Below, one piece after another: positions 16,433-26,377 of a stretch of DNA of 58,408 nucleotides (positions are counted from its first letter, which is position 1; every line of letters starts with the position of its first letter). The notes below the pieces were generated by a model that was not told the origin of the DNA, ran no database searches, and worked only from the letters and a program-made list of their open reading frames with translations. The stretch comes from Xanthobacteraceae bacterium (GTDB lineage Bacteria > Pseudomonadota > Alphaproteobacteria > Rhizobiales > Xanthobacteraceae), in NCBI GenBank assembly GCA_030038995.1, contig JASHQS010000005.1, positions 1-58,408 on the forward strand. The letters are read 5' to 3'. The position numbers and the translations under genes were made by a program.

Positions 16433-16788
16433 GCCTTGCCTCGTTGCGAAAGTTTGCGAAAGTTCAAAGCGACGGTGTGTCGTTGCCATCGCGCGGCCGG
16501 CAAGCCGCGACCAGCAAACAATACGTCGTGAACTTTTTGATCGCAACTATCGCCGCCGCCTGTGCTGGTGCGCTCCGCTGGAGTCGAAAAAAATCATGCG
16601 CGCGGCAACGGTTGTCGTAGGCAACGTGCTATCTCCTGAGCTGGTCGCGGAAGGATTTTCCACTGGCGAAACTATCCGCTTCCGACCGCGCGGCGTTGAA
16701 TCCCGATCACGAGGAAGTGTTAACCGTGACCGGCTCCAGATCCGGCCCCCTCGCGCGCGCATGTGCAACCATTAGGGTCAAGGCGCCG
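16433..16788. other. 356-bp gap without a gene
   Basis: This gap separates the start of the YeeE half from the stop of the flavin monooxygenase; both are on the minus strand, so it should contain the YeeE promoter. No repeat, tRNA or credible small gene is visible. Confidence 0.4.
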
Positions 16789-17907
16789 TCAGTGCGACGC
16801 GCGCGCATTGCTCCGGCGGGCGATGTCGTTTGCAACGCTGATCGCCTCTTTGCCTATTTGGCGAAGCTGACCGGTTATCGGGACATGAAAGCCAACGAAG
16901 TAGATCCCTGCATCATCATCGTTGCGCTCAACGCCAAGCGCGCCATCGTCGCTTGGCAAAAAGCTTCGATAATTCGGGCGATATCCGGTGGCGAAAATAA
17001 TGACGTCAAACAAGCGCTGCTCGCCGTTATTGAAGACGACGCCGTCCTCGGTCATCGTCGATATGCCCGGCATCACCTTGATCGCCCCCGCGGAAATCTT
17101 TTTCGCCGTGCCGACGTCAAGGACGGGAATCTTGTGCGATTTCGCTGCGTGCTCCAAGATACCCTGCCGCGGCCGTCGGATTCCGAATTGCGCCAGATTT
17201 CCGAGAGCAAGATCGAGAACGAACGGAATCAACGTGTCGTTGGCTCTTGCCGGCAGCGCACTCGTGGCCATCGCCACCACCTGAATAGGGATGCCAAAGA
17301 GATCGCGGGGGACGATGTGAACGCCGCTCCTCACCGCAAGGGTCGGTTTTGCCCCGCCCTCCAGTAAATCGAGCGCGATCTCTGCTCCCGAATTGCCCAT
17401 GCCGACGACCAAAACACGCTGCTGCCGAAATGGCGCGGAATCGACGTATTCCGCGCTGTGCACGACCCGTCCCTTGAAATTTTCACGCCCCGAAAAGTCC
17501 GGCATGACCGGATCGGCATTCATCCCCGAAGCGATCACCACAGACTCGGCGTGAACAGAACTCGACGCGCTTTCCACGATCCAGGCATTTGCATCACGCC
17601 GGACCGAGCGAACAGTCTCGCCGAATCGAGGCTTTATATCGAAGGCGGCCGCGTAACTTTCGAGATATCGAACCATTTCCGCCCGCGGAACGTAACGCGG
17701 ATAGCTCCGGTCAAAGGGCCGGAACGGTAGCGATGAAAAGCGCTTGATCGTATGCAGGTGCAGCCGCTGGTAATGATGCCGCCAGGCAGTGCCGACCTGC
17801 TCGCCTTTTTCCAGGATGATGAAGTCGACACCCACTTTTCGCAGACAGGCGCCCACCGCAAGACCAGCCGGACCCGCGCCGATGACCGCAACGTTCGTTT
17901 GCTCCAT
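16789..17907 (-). CDS. YUCCA-like flavin-containing monooxygenase
   Basis: A 372-aa FAD/NADPH monooxygenase. The FAD Rossmann motif is VIGAGPAGLAVGACL near the N terminus, the NADPH motif is VVGMGNSGAEIAL in the middle, and the FMO marker is FATGYRPNYRSFL. Several segments resemble plant and bacterial YUCCA enzymes more than other FMOs: HLHTIKRFSSLPFRPFDRSY, the YPRYVPRAEMVRYLE region, and KSHKIPVLDVGTAKKI. YUCCA enzymes turn indole-3-pyruvate into indole-3-acetate, so auxin synthesis is possible. Other FMO substrates such as amines, sulfides or alpha-keto acids cannot be excluded. The start at 17907 (MEQTNVAVIG) follows GGGAGGATCGA. It is divergent from the acyl-CoA ligase across 265 bp that hold both promoters. 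Confidence 0.88.
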   Translation of the reverse strand: MEQTNVAVIGAGPAGLAVGACLRKVGVDFIILEKGEQVGTAWRHHYQRLHLHTIKRFSSLPFRPFDRSYPRYVPRAEMVRYLESYAAAFDIKPRFGETVRSVRRDANAWIVESASSSVHAESVVIASGMNADPVMPDFSGRENFKGRVVHSAEYVDSAPFRQQRVLVVGMGNSGAEIALDLLEGGAKPTLAVRSGVHIVPRDLFGIPIQVVAMATSALPARANDTLIPFVLDLALGNLAQFGIRRPRQGILEHAAKSHKIPVLDVGTAKKISAGAIKVMPGISTMTEDGVVFNNGEQRLFDVIIFATGYRPNYRSFLPSDDGALGVERNDDDAGIYFVGFHVPITGQLRQIGKEAISVANDIARRSNARASH

Positions 17908-18172
17908 TCGATCCTCCCATTTGGTTCAGGCTACCACAATGACCCGCCGCACCGGGAGCGGCGCGTCAGCGCCTTGCTGCGTTGAGGTCCCAACGTCTAG
18001 GGAGCGGCGCGGCGCGGCGATCCGGCGCCTCTGCCTTGCGGGAGGACCGCAAACACGCGAATATAAATTCACCTGGTCGCGCGGTTACGGCACCGCCGGC
18101 GGCTCCATGCGAGCAGCGATGGGTGCCTTGCCGAACTTGAAGCAACACAAATCATCTCCGGGGAGGTCATCG

Positions 18173-19882
18173 ATGGCCGCTCACTTATGGGAAAAGTCTT
18201 ATCCGTCGGGTGTGGCGTGGAACGCGCCGCTGCCGCCGGCGCTCGCGATCGAAACCATCCTCGAGACGGCGGCGACAAGCTGGCCCGACAAAGTGGCGAT
18301 CGATTTCTACGACAAGACCTTGACCTTCGCGCAGTTGCACGATCTCGCGGCGCGCGCCGCCAAAGGCCTGCAGGCGCTCGGCGTCGGCCCGGGCGTCAAT
18401 GTCGGGCTGCATCTTCCCAACACACCGCATTACGTCATCTGCTTTTTCGCCGTGCTGATGGCCGGCGGCCGCGTCGCCAATTTCAGTCCGCTGGCGGCGC
18501 CGCGCGAGCTCAACTACCAGATCGCCGATTCCGAGGTCGAGGTGATGGTGACGCTCGGCATCCAGGCGCTGTATCCGCAGATCGCCAAGCTCAACGGCAC
18601 GGCCAAGTTGCGGACCCTCGTGGTGTGTCATCTGGAAGACTTTCTGCCCGGGCCGGTGGTACGGGCGATCGTCGGCCCGCCGGTCGAACGAATCGGCGGC
18701 GCCGGCCGGGAGATCGATTTCGGCGCGTTCCTTGCCACAGACGGCGCCTATGTCAGGCATCCGCATGGCCCGCTCGCCGACGAGGTGGCGGTGCTGCAAT
18801 ATACCGGCGGCACCACCGGCGAGCCGAAAGGCGCGATGCTCACGCACGCGAATTTCTCGGCGGTGCTCGACATCTACAATCATTGGATCAGCGCCAGCCC
18901 GTTGAACGCGGACGACAGCTCGCTGGTGGTATTGCCGCTGTTCCACATTTTCGGGCTTTCCTTCATCATGCTGCTGTCGGTGAAGTCCGGCACGCCGATG
19001 ATCATGCACATGCGCTTCGACCCCGATCGCGCGCTAGCCGACATCACGCGCAAGAAGATCACGATCTTCGCCGGCGTGCCGACGATGTATACGGCGCTGG
19101 TCAATCATCCGAAGATCAAAGAGTTCGACCTGTCGTCGCTGCGGCAATGCGCATCGGGCGGCGCGCCGTTGCCGGTCGAAGTGCTGCAGCGCTTTCGCGG
19201 GCTCACCGGTGTCACCCCGCGCGAAGGCTACGGGCTGACCGAGACGGCGCCACTCGCCACCCTGCAGGTGAACGGCGCCGCGCCGCGCCCGGGAACCGTC
19301 GGGCTGCCGGCGCCGCATACCCTCATCGAGTTCGTCGACCTCGAGACCGGAACGCGGGTGCTGCCGGCGGGCGAGAAAGGCGAGATCTGCATCACCGGCC
19401 CGCAAGTCATGAAGGGTTATTGGAACAAGCCGGGAGCGACCGCGGACGCCTTCCGCGGCGGACGATTTCACACCGGCGACATCGGCTTCGTCGATGCCGA
19501 CGGCTACGTCACCCTGGTCGACCGCAAGAAGGACATGATCCTGACCGGCGGATTCAACGTCTTCCCTCGCAACATCGAGGAAGCCATCTACGAGCACCCG
19601 GCGGTCGCGGAAGTGACGGTGATCGGCATCCCGGACGCTTACCGTGGCCAATCCGCCAAGGCCTTCATCGCGCTCAAGCCCGCGCAGCCGGCTTTCAGCT
19701 TCGACGAACTCAAGGCCTTTCTCGCCGACAAGCTCGCAAAATATGAAATGCCGACGGAGATCGAATTCCGCACCAGCCTGCCGAAGACGCCGGTCGGCAA
19801 ACTGTCGAAAAAGGAACTGCTGGCGGAGGAATTGGCCAAGCGCGAAGCGGCCGCGCAAGATGCGCGCCGGCTCGCGAGGTGA
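18173..19882 (+). CDS. long-chain fatty-acid/acyl-CoA ligase (AMP-forming)
   Basis: A 569-aa ANL-superfamily ligase that activates a carboxylic acid through an acyl-adenylate to its CoA thioester. Clear motifs in order are the P-loop YTGGTTGEPKGAMLTH, GYGLTETAPLA, HTGDIGFVDADGY, the hinge DRKKDMILTGGFNVFPRNIE, and the C-terminal catalytic lysine in LPKTPVGKLSKKEL. The start at 18173 (MAAHLWEKSYPSGVAW) has GGGGAGGTC 6 bp upstream; the frame is open back to 17789 but those residues are not family-like. The stop is 12 bp from the mutS stop. It probably feeds the acyl-CoA dehydrogenases nearby. The chain length it prefers cannot be read. Confidence 0.95.
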   Translation: MAAHLWEKSYPSGVAWNAPLPPALAIETILETAATSWPDKVAIDFYDKTLTFAQLHDLAARAAKGLQALGVGPGVNVGLHLPNTPHYVICFFAVLMAGGRVANFSPLAAPRELNYQIADSEVEVMVTLGIQALYPQIAKLNGTAKLRTLVVCHLEDFLPGPVVRAIVGPPVERIGGAGREIDFGAFLATDGAYVRHPHGPLADEVAVLQYTGGTTGEPKGAMLTHANFSAVLDIYNHWISASPLNADDSSLVVLPLFHIFGLSFIMLLSVKSGTPMIMHMRFDPDRALADITRKKITIFAGVPTMYTALVNHPKIKEFDLSSLRQCASGGAPLPVEVLQRFRGLTGVTPREGYGLTETAPLATLQVNGAAPRPGTVGLPAPHTLIEFVDLETGTRVLPAGEKGEICITGPQVMKGYWNKPGATADAFRGGRFHTGDIGFVDADGYVTLVDRKKDMILTGGFNVFPRNIEEAIYEHPAVAEVTVIGIPDAYRGQSAKAFIALKPAQPAFSFDELKAFLADKLAKYEMPTEIEFRTSLPKTPVGKLSKKELLAEELAKREAAAQDARRLAR

Positions 19883-19894
19883 GGAGAGTGCGGG

Positions 19895-22690
19895 CTACGC
19901 CTTTGCCTTGGCAAGCTGCGCCTTGAGCGCGTAGAGCGCTTCCAGCGCCTCGCGCGGCGACAGCTCGTCGGGATGGAGCGCGGCGAGCGCTTCGACGATG
20001 GCGGTGAGTGCGGCGTCCGGCGGCGGCGCGGCGGCCGCACGCGCGGCGGCGAACAGCGGCAGGTCGTCGATCAGGCGCTGCGCCGGCGCGCTGCGGTCAT
20101 GCGCCTCGAGCTGCGCCAGCACGAGCTTGGCGCGCTCGATCACGCGCGGCGGCAGGCCGGCGAGTTTGGCGACCTGGATGCCATAGGAGCGGTCGGCGGC
20201 GCCGGGCACCACTTCGTGCAGGAACACGACCTCGCCCTGCCATTCCTTGACGCGCATGGTGGCGTTGTGCAGCCGCGGCAGCTTGGCGGCGAGCGCCGTC
20301 ATCTCGTGGAAATGTGTGGCAAACAACGCACGGCAGCGGTTTTGCTCGTGCAGGTGCTCGATGGCGGCCCAGGCGATCGAGAGGCCATCGAAGGTCGCGG
20401 TGCCACGGCCGATCTCGTCCAGAATGACCAGCGCGCGTTCGCCGGCCTGATTGAGGATCGCCGCGGTCTCGACCATTTCGACCATGAAGGTCGAGCGGCC
20501 GCGGGCGAGATCGTCGGCGGCGCCGACGCGCGAGAACAGGCGGTCGACCACGCCGATGTGCGCCGCTCGCGCCGGCACGAAGCTGCCCGCCTGCGCCAGC
20601 ACGGCGATCAGCGCGTTCTGGCGCAGGAAGGTCGATTTGCCCGCCATGTTCGGCCCGGTGACGAGCCAGATGCGGCCGGCGGCCTCCGGCCTCGCAGCGG
20701 GGACGGGCGGCGACAAATCGCAATCGTTGGCGACGAATGGCCCCCCATCGCGGCCAAGCGTCTGCTCGACCACGGGATGGCGTCCGCCGCTAATAGCGAA
20801 AGTGAGGCTGTCATCGACCTGCGGCCGCACGTAGTCGCGCTCGACCGCAAGGTTCGCCAGGCCCGCCGCAACGTCGATGGCGGCCAGCGCCTCGGCGGCT
20901 TCCTTGATGGCAGCGCTTGCCGCTGCGATGTCCGCGGCTCGGCGATCGAAGATTTCCAATTCCAGCGCCAGCGCCCGCTCGGCAGCATTGGCGATCTTGG
21001 CTTCCAATTCGCCGAGTTCGGTGGTGGTGAAGCGGACCTGCCCGGCCGTGGTCTGGCGGTGGATGAAGGTCGCGTTGAGCGGCGCGCCCATGAGTTTCTC
21101 GCCGTGCTGCGCCGTCACGTCGACGAAGTAGCCGAGCACGTTGTTGTGCCGGATTTTCAACGAGCGGATGCCGGTCGTCTCGACGTAACGTACCTGCAGC
21201 GCGGCGATGACGCGGCGCGATTCGTCGCGCAACGCCCGCGCCTCGTCGAGCGCGCCGTCATAGCCGGGGCGCACGAAACCGCCGTCGCGGCGATAGGCCG
21301 GCAGCTCGTCGGCCAGCGCCCGCGAAAGCTCGGCGGCGAGCGCCGTATCGGGCCGACGCAGCGCCGCCGCGGCCTGCGCCAGCTCGCTCGGCCCATCCGC
21401 ATAGTCCGGCCCGATTGCCGCGATGGTTGCGGAAAGCTCCCCCGCCGCCAAGATGCCGTCGCGGATCGCCGCGAGATCGCGCGGGCCGCCGCGGCCGATC
21501 ACGACGCGCGCCAAGGCGCGGGCGAGATCGGGCGCGGTGCGCAAGCTCTTGCGCACGTCGCCGCAGATCGCGCCGTTGGCGACCAACGCCTCGACCGCGT
21601 CGAGCCGTCGCGCGATCGCCGCCGGATCGGTCAGCGGCGCGGCGAGCCGCTGCGCCAAAAGGCGCGAGCCGGCGGCCGTCACGGTGCGGTCGATGGCGCC
21701 AAGCAGCGAGCCGCGGCGCTCGCCGGCGAGCGTGCGATGCAGTTCGAGGTTGGCGCGCGTCGCCTGATCGATGGCGAGCGTGGCACCGGCCGCTTCGCGC
21801 ACCGGCGGCGACAGCGGCGGTCGTTTGCCGATCTGGGTGCGCTCGACATAGGTGACCGCCGCGGCGGCCGCGGTCAGTTCAAGGCGCGAAAACGCGCCGA
21901 ACGATTCGGTGGTGGCGACGCCGAGGAAAGCGGCGAGCCGGCGCTCGGCAGTGGCGCCGTCGAACACGTCGCGAGCAAGCGAGGTGAGCGCCGATGCGGT
22001 CGGCAAGGCGCGCCAAACAGGCGCCAGCTCGGCATCGGCATAGAGCGCGTCGGCGACGATGATCTCGCCGGGCTCGATGCGGGCGAGCGCGGCGGCGAGC
22101 GCTGAGCGCTCGCATTCGGCGACGCGGAACTCGCCGGTCGAAATATCGATCCAGGCGAGCGCGAAGCGGTCGTCGCCGGCGGAGGCGCGGGCGCGCGCCA
22201 GCGCCAACAGATAATTGTTGCGCCGCGCGTCGAGCAGCGAATCCTCGGTCAGCGTGCCGGGCGTGACGAGCCGCACCACGTCGCGGCGCACCACGCTCTT
22301 GCCGCCGCGCTTGCGCGCCGCGGCCGGATCTTCGAGCTGCTCGCACACCGCGACGCGATGGCCGAGCGCGATCAGCCGGTGCAGATATTCGTCAGCGCGT
22401 TCGATCGGCACGCCGCACATCGGGATGTCGCGGCCCAAATGCTTGCCGCGCTTGGTCAGCACGATGCCGAGCGCGCGCGACGCCACCTCGGCGTCGTCGA
22501 AGAACAGTTCGTAGAAATCGCCCATCCGGTAGAACAACAGGCAATCCGGATTGGCGGCCTTGATCTCGATGTACTGCTCCATCATGGGCGTGACGCGCGC
22601 GCCATTGTCGCCGGCTTGCGGCGGCACGCGGCCGGCAGCGTCGGGCACAAGTTCGGGTGCGTCGTTCATGATGGGGCGGGCAGCGTCCAT
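19895..22690 (-). CDS. mutS: DNA mismatch repair protein MutS
   Basis: A full-length MutS of 931 aa that recognises mismatches and small loops and starts strand-directed repair with MutL. Domain I holds [18 protein letters not shown] with the Phe-x-Glu pair that wedges into the mismatch. The ATPase domain has Walker [14 protein letters not shown] (about residue 677) and Walker [18 protein letters not shown] (about 753), followed by [13 protein letters not shown]. The short C-terminal tail ends in [13 protein letters not shown]. Start choice is uncertain: ATG 22690, GTG 22702 and ATG 22669 are all in frame and none has a good ribosome site; the conserved part begins after these. It is divergent from an MFS gene across about 255 bp. 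Confidence 0.97.
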   Translation of the reverse strand: MDAARPIMNDAPELVPDAAGRVPPQAGDNGARVTPMMEQYIEIKAANPDCLLFYRMGDFYELFFDDAEVASRALGIVLTKRGKHLGRDIPMCGVPIERADEYLHRLIALGHRVAVCEQLEDPAAARKRGGKSVVRRDVVRLVTPGTLTEDSLLDARRNNYLLALARARASAGDDRFALAWIDISTGEFRVAECERSALAAALARIEPGEIIVADALYADAELAPVWRALPTASALTSLARDVFDGATAERRLAAFLGVATTESFGAFSRLELTAAAAAVTYVERTQIGKRPPLSPPVREAAGATLAIDQATRANLELHRTLAGERRGSLLGAIDRTVTAAGSRLLAQRLAAPLTDPAAIARRLDAVEALVANGAICGDVRKSLRTAPDLARALARVVIGRGGPRDLAAIRDGILAAGELSATIAAIGPDYADGPSELAQAAAALRRPDTALAAELSRALADELPAYRRDGGFVRPGYDGALDEARALRDESRRVIAALQVRYVETTGIRSLKIRHNNVLGYFVDVTAQHGEKLMGAPLNATFIHRQTTAGQVRFTTTELGELEAKIANAAERALALELEIFDRRAADIAAASAAIKEAAEALAAIDVAAGLANLAVERDYVRPQVDDSLTFAISGGRHPVVEQTLGRDGGPFVANDCDLSPPVPAARPEAAGRIWLVTGPNMAGKSTFLRQNALIAVLAQAGSFVPARAAHIGVVDRLFSRVGAADDLARGRSTFMVEMVETAAILNQAGERALVILDEIGRGTATFDGLSIAWAAIEHLHEQNRCRALFATHFHEMTALAAKLPRLHNATMRVKEWQGEVVFLHEVVPGAADRSYGIQVAKLAGLPPRVIERAKLVLAQLEAHDRSAPAQRLIDDLPLFAAARAAAAPPPDAALTAIVEALAALHPDELSPREALEALYALKAQLAKAKA

Positions 22691-22945
22691 TTTGCGCTGC
22701 ACACGCTAGCAGATGGCGTGCCGGCTTGCATCGGCCTGCGGCGCATTCTCCCGCACTAATGCCCTGCGGCACCGCGATTCTTGTGCTCGGCCGCGCTGCC
22801 GCCTGCGCTGCCGCCTTGGCAAACGGCGGCAAAGGTGGAAGGATTGCGTTGTACGTCGGAAACACGACGGATCAGCCGCGCACGCGGCCTCAAAAAAAGG
22901 GAACGCCATCGACACGTAGCTCGAACATCCAGGGAGGGAACGCCA

Positions 22946-24292
22946 ATGGTAGCAGCTACCGATGTCAATCATGCGCTCACGCCGGATCAGCATGCCCGCG
23001 AGCTGCGCCGCGCCGTCGTCGCGGCGACGGTGGGCACCACGATCGAGTGGTACGACTTTCTGCTCTACAGCACGATGGCGCCGCTGGTCTTCGCCAAGCT
23101 GTTCTTTCCGCACGAGGCGGCGCTGACCGCGACGCTCAACGCGTTCGGCATCTATTTCGTCGGCTTTATCGCGCGCCCGATCGGCGCGTTCATCTTCGGC
23201 CATTTCGGTGATCGCGCCGGCCGCAAGTCGACGCTGATCTTCACGCTGGTGCTGATGGGGGTGTCGACCTTCCTGGTCGCGTTCCTGCCCGGCTATGCGC
23301 AGATCGGCTTGTGGGGTGCGGCGCTGCTGACGATTCTCCGCTTGATCCAGGGAATCGGCGTCGGCGGCGAGTGGGGCGGCTCGGTGCTGCTGTCGATGGA
23401 ATGGGCGCGCCACAACAGGGAGCGCGGCTTTCTCACGTCCTGGCCGCAGTTCGGCGGCCCCGCCGGCTTGTTCCTGGCCAACCTGGCCGTTCTCATCTTC
23501 AGCCTGGTCTCGGGCGACCAATTCCTGGTCTGGGGCTGGCGCGTCCCATTTGCGCTCAGCATCATTCTGGTCGCGATCGGCCTGTGGATCCGGCTGCGCA
23601 TCCTGGAAACGCCGGTGTTCCGCAACCTCGTTGCCGAGGAGAGGATCGAGCGGGCGCCGATCGCGGAAGTCTGCCGCAGACAGCCGGGCACGATCGTGGC
23701 CGGGCTGCTGGCGCGCACCTCCGAGCAGGGCCCGTTCTACATATTCACCGCCTTCATCTTCACCTATGTCGGCGCGGGTATGCATAATCTCGTGCTCGCG
23801 GGCGTGCTCGCCGCGGTCTGCGTCTCGGCGTTCACGATTCCGTTCAGCGCCCACCTCTCCGACCGGATCGGGCGCAAGAAGATGTACATCATCGGCTGCG
23901 CCACGATGGGGGTGTTCGGCTTCATCTATTTCGGCCTCCTCGACACCCAATCGTCGGTATTGATCTTCATCGCCATCGTGCTGTCGCTCATCCCGCACGA
24001 CATGCAGTATGGGCCGCAGGCGGCGCTGATCGCGGAAAGTTTCACGCCGCGGCTGCGCTACTCGGGCGCCTCGATCACCTATCAGCTCGCCTCGATCACC
24101 GCCGGCGGGCCGGCGCCATTGATCGCCACCGCGTTGTTCGCCACCTACCATTCGGGCATGCCGGTGGCGATCTACATCCTGATTACGGCGGTGATCTCGA
24201 TCGTCGCGACCACGTTCCTGAAGGAATATGCCGGCAAGGACGTGACCACCGAATACGATGCGCAGGAGGCCGTCGCGCGCGCCGCGACGTGA
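22946..24292 (+). CDS. MFS transporter, metabolite:H+ symporter (MHS/ShiA-ProP) type
   Basis: A 448-aa major facilitator with 12 predicted helices. It belongs to the metabolite:proton symporter group, shown by the N-terminal GTTIEWYDFLLYSTMAPLVF and the loop 2-3 motif GHFGDRAGRKSTLI, repeated as SDRIGRKKMYIIG between helices 8 and 9. LIQGIGVGGEWGGSVLLSME is also typical. Members import organic acids such as shikimate, citrate, alpha-ketoglutarate or aromatic acids; the substrate here is unknown. The ATG at 22946 follows AGGGAGGGAACGCCA; the frame is open back to 22781 without membrane character. The adjacent amidohydrolase of the decarboxylase type is convergent, separated by a CT repeat and a hairpin. 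Confidence 0.93.
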   Translation: MVAATDVNHALTPDQHARELRRAVVAATVGTTIEWYDFLLYSTMAPLVFAKLFFPHEAALTATLNAFGIYFVGFIARPIGAFIFGHFGDRAGRKSTLIFTLVLMGVSTFLVAFLPGYAQIGLWGAALLTILRLIQGIGVGGEWGGSVLLSMEWARHNRERGFLTSWPQFGGPAGLFLANLAVLIFSLVSGDQFLVWGWRVPFALSIILVAIGLWIRLRILETPVFRNLVAEERIERAPIAEVCRRQPGTIVAGLLARTSEQGPFYIFTAFIFTYVGAGMHNLVLAGVLAAVCVSAFTIPFSAHLSDRIGRKKMYIIGCATMGVFGFIYFGLLDTQSSVLIFIAIVLSLIPHDMQYGPQAALIAESFTPRLRYSGASITYQLASITAGGPAPLIATALFATYHSGMPVAIYILITAVISIVATTFLKEYAGKDVTTEYDAQEAVARAAT

Positions 24293-24293
24293 T

Positions 24294-24317
24294 TCTCTCT
24301 CTCTCTCTCTCTCTCTC
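24294..24317. repeat. CT dinucleotide repeat
   Basis: About eleven TC units in a row directly after the MFS stop codon, in the 58-bp gap between two convergent genes. Length variation by slippage would be expected. It is followed at once by a GC hairpin. Confidence 0.85.
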
Positions 24318-24344
24318 CCCGCTTGCGGCCGCTTGCGGGGAGAG
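24315..24344. terminator. bidirectional hairpin between convergent genes
   Basis: CTCCCCGCTTGCGG and CCGCTTGCGGGGAG form an inverted repeat in the gap between the MFS and amidohydrolase genes. It shares the CCCCGC-aagCGGGG core with palindromes at 32170-32216 and 42316-42363. A role as a terminator for both genes is inferred from position; there is no T-run. Confidence 0.5.
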
Positions 24345-24350
24345 GTTACG

Positions 24351-25370
24351 TTACTTTACCAACTTCTTGCCGGTGACGGTTTCCAGATTCTTGTAAAATA
24401 CCTGATCGCTCGTCGGCTTGTCCATCTTCAGCGATTCGATAATGCGCAGCGTCTCGCGCGGGAACATGGTGCCGCCCTCCGGATCGAACGGGCAATCGGA
24501 GGCGAACACGATCTTGTCGATCGGGAAGAACTCCATGCCGCATCTGGTCGCCGGCTCCGCCGTGAAGGCGGCGGTATCGGTCCAGAAGTCATGCTTGAAA
24601 TAATCGAGCGGCCGCTTCTTCAGGCTCTTGCGCAAGCCGACATAGTCGTGATCGGTGGTGCGGTTGCCCATCACGTCGTTGCCGGGGCCGAGCCGGCCTT
24701 CCAGCATCGGCACGATGCCGCCGAAATGGTGGGTGATGATTTTCAGATTGGGGAGCGTGTCCATGACCTTGGAATAAACGAGCCGCAGCATGGCGCACGC
24801 GGTCTCGTAGGACCAGCCGATGGTCCACCAGATCTCATAGAGCGATTGGCTTTCGTCGAGATAATCCGGCGTCTCGGCGCCGCGCGCCGGGTGCAGCCAG
24901 ACCGGCGCGCCGAGTTCGTTCATCTTGTTCCAGAACGGCCGGTATGCGGGCCGGTCGAGCGGCTTGCCGGCGACGTTGGTGTAGATCTGCACGCCGAGCG
25001 CGCCGTTCTTGAGCGCCCGCTCGGCCTCGGCGACGCCGGCGTCGGACGCGGCGAGCGACACCTGCGCCACCCAGCCGGGGAAACGATCGCTCTCCTTGGC
25101 GATCAGCTCGGCAAAGCCGTCGTTGATGATCTTGCAGAACTCGTCGATGTCGCGCGGGCTTTTGGCGAAGCGCTCGATCGGCGGCTGTGGATACGACAGG
25201 ATTTGCTGATAGTCCTTGTGCCCGTCGACGATGCGCTTGCGGAAATCGAGGTCGAACAGCCCCGGCAGCGAGCGGATGCGCTTGCCCATGTCCTTGTAGT
25301 CGCCGGCGACCTCATTGAGCTTGTCGAAGAATTTTTTCGGGAAAAAGTGGGTGTACGCGTCGATACGCAT
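24351..25370 (-). CDS. amidohydrolase family 2 protein (ACMSD-like decarboxylase/hydrolase)
   Basis: A 339-aa TIM-barrel amidohydrolase of the family that includes aminocarboxymuconate-semialdehyde decarboxylase. The start at 25370 (MRIDAYTHFFPKKFFDKL) has AGGAGAAACCGC in front; an open frame to 25424 adds nothing conserved. Metal-binding signs are His8, the ITHHFGGIVPMLEGR segment at about residues 211-225 and FASDCPFDPEGG at about 290. The usual first HxH is YTH here, so tyrosine replaces the first metal histidine. That substitution may place it in a separate subfamily with altered metal binding. Likely substrates are aromatic or ring-cleavage acids. It is transcribed towards the MFS transporter and may process what that protein imports. 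Confidence 0.88.
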   Translation of the reverse strand: MRIDAYTHFFPKKFFDKLNEVAGDYKDMGKRIRSLPGLFDLDFRKRIVDGHKDYQQILSYPQPPIERFAKSPRDIDEFCKIINDGFAELIAKESDRFPGWVAQVSLAASDAGVAEAERALKNGALGVQIYTNVAGKPLDRPAYRPFWNKMNELGAPVWLHPARGAETPDYLDESQSLYEIWWTIGWSYETACAMLRLVYSKVMDTLPNLKIITHHFGGIVPMLEGRLGPGNDVMGNRTTDHDYVGLRKSLKKRPLDYFKHDFWTDTAAFTAEPATRCGMEFFPIDKIVFASDCPFDPEGGTMFPRETLRIIESLKMDKPTSDQVFYKNLETVTGKKLVK

Positions 25371-25537
25371 GCGGTTTCTCCTGGTGGCGGCAAGGCTTCT
25401 AGCATCGGTGTTCTGGTCCGTCACCCTTCAGGGCGAGGATGATGAGTCGAAACAGAAAACCCTTTCATAGTTCGGCAGACCATTGCGGTCCATGAGGCAA
25501 TGCGACGAAGCCCGATCCGCGGCCAAGCACGGACGGC

Positions 25538-26368
25538 TCATGAGCCGCCCGGCTCCGCCAGCGGGCCTTGGCGCAGACGAGTGAGATCGAAGCGGTCGAT
25601 CTCGCGCAGGAGTTCGACGAACGCGCGCGCACCGTGCTCAAGCGCCGCCTCGCCCTTGGCGGCAGTCGCCGTTGTGGCGTCGCCGAGGGCGCCGCTTTGA
25701 TGCAGGTCCTGGGTCATCCAGGCGAAGCCGGCGGGGCGATAGGCGGCGAGCCATTTGAACTCGCGCGCCATCGCCACCGAGGCGGGCGTTGCGTTCGCGA
25801 CCTTGTCGGTGCGCACCGTTTCGGGCTGCGCCGCGAGCATCAGCGAGGTTTCGACGTCGCCGCCGTGGATGCCGTGCTTTCTTTCCTCTGCCGAGAACGC
25901 ACCGTCCGGATAGCCGAAGCGGTGCCAGCCGACGGTGACCGCCAGCATGCCGAGCCGCGCCCGCAGATCGCGCGCCACCGATTCCATCGCCGCGACATTG
26001 CCGCCATGGCTGGTGACGAGCACGAGCTTGCGCACGCCGGCGCGCGCCAAACTCCCGCCGAGCTCGGTCCAGGCCGCGACCGCGGTCGCGGTCGACAACG
26101 TCAGCGTGCCCGGAAAGGACAAATGCTCGGCGGAGACGCCGACGCGCTGCACCGGCAAAAACGTCACCGGCAGATCGTCCGGCAGCAATTTGTGCACGCG
26201 CGCCAGATAGGCTTCGGCGATGTAGGTATCGACGCCGAGCGGCAGGTGCGGGCCGTGCTGCTCCACCGCCGCAAGCGGCAGCACGGCGATCCAGCGCGCC
26301 GCGGCGGCGCCGGCCCCGGCAATGTCCTGCCAGGTCATTTCGATCCAGTCGCGCTTGGGCAGCGTCAT
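25538..26368 (-). CDS. creatininase family amidohydrolase
   Basis: A 276-aa creatininase-type metal-dependent amidase. It has the family motifs VLPLAAVEQHGPHLPLGVDT near the N terminus (Glu/His metal ligands), LVTSHGGNVAAMESVARDL in the middle and HGIHGGDVETSLMLA, whose HGGDVET box is the family hallmark. Members open small cyclic or linear amides such as creatinine and formamidopyrimidine-like compounds; the substrate here is not known. I start it at ATG 26368 (MTLPKRDWIEMTWQDI) since the frame upstream to 26740 is repeat DNA (the family-1 palindrome at 26378-26522). The gene lies divergent from an NMT1-type binding protein and 167 bp from the start of the amidohydrolase gene. Confidence 0.92.
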   Translation of the reverse strand: MTLPKRDWIEMTWQDIAGAGAAAARWIAVLPLAAVEQHGPHLPLGVDTYIAEAYLARVHKLLPDDLPVTFLPVQRVGVSAEHLSFPGTLTLSTATAVAAWTELGGSLARAGVRKLVLVTSHGGNVAAMESVARDLRARLGMLAVTVGWHRFGYPDGAFSAEERKHGIHGGDVETSLMLAAQPETVRTDKVANATPASVAMAREFKWLAAYRPAGFAWMTQDLHQSGALGDATTATAAKGEAALEHGARAFVELLREIDRFDLTRLRQGPLAEPGGS

Positions 26369-26377
26369 ATGAACTCC

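Noticed and set aside
19973-22105. 710-codon open frame opposite mutS
   Set aside because: It is the mirror of MutS codons with no recognisable domain.
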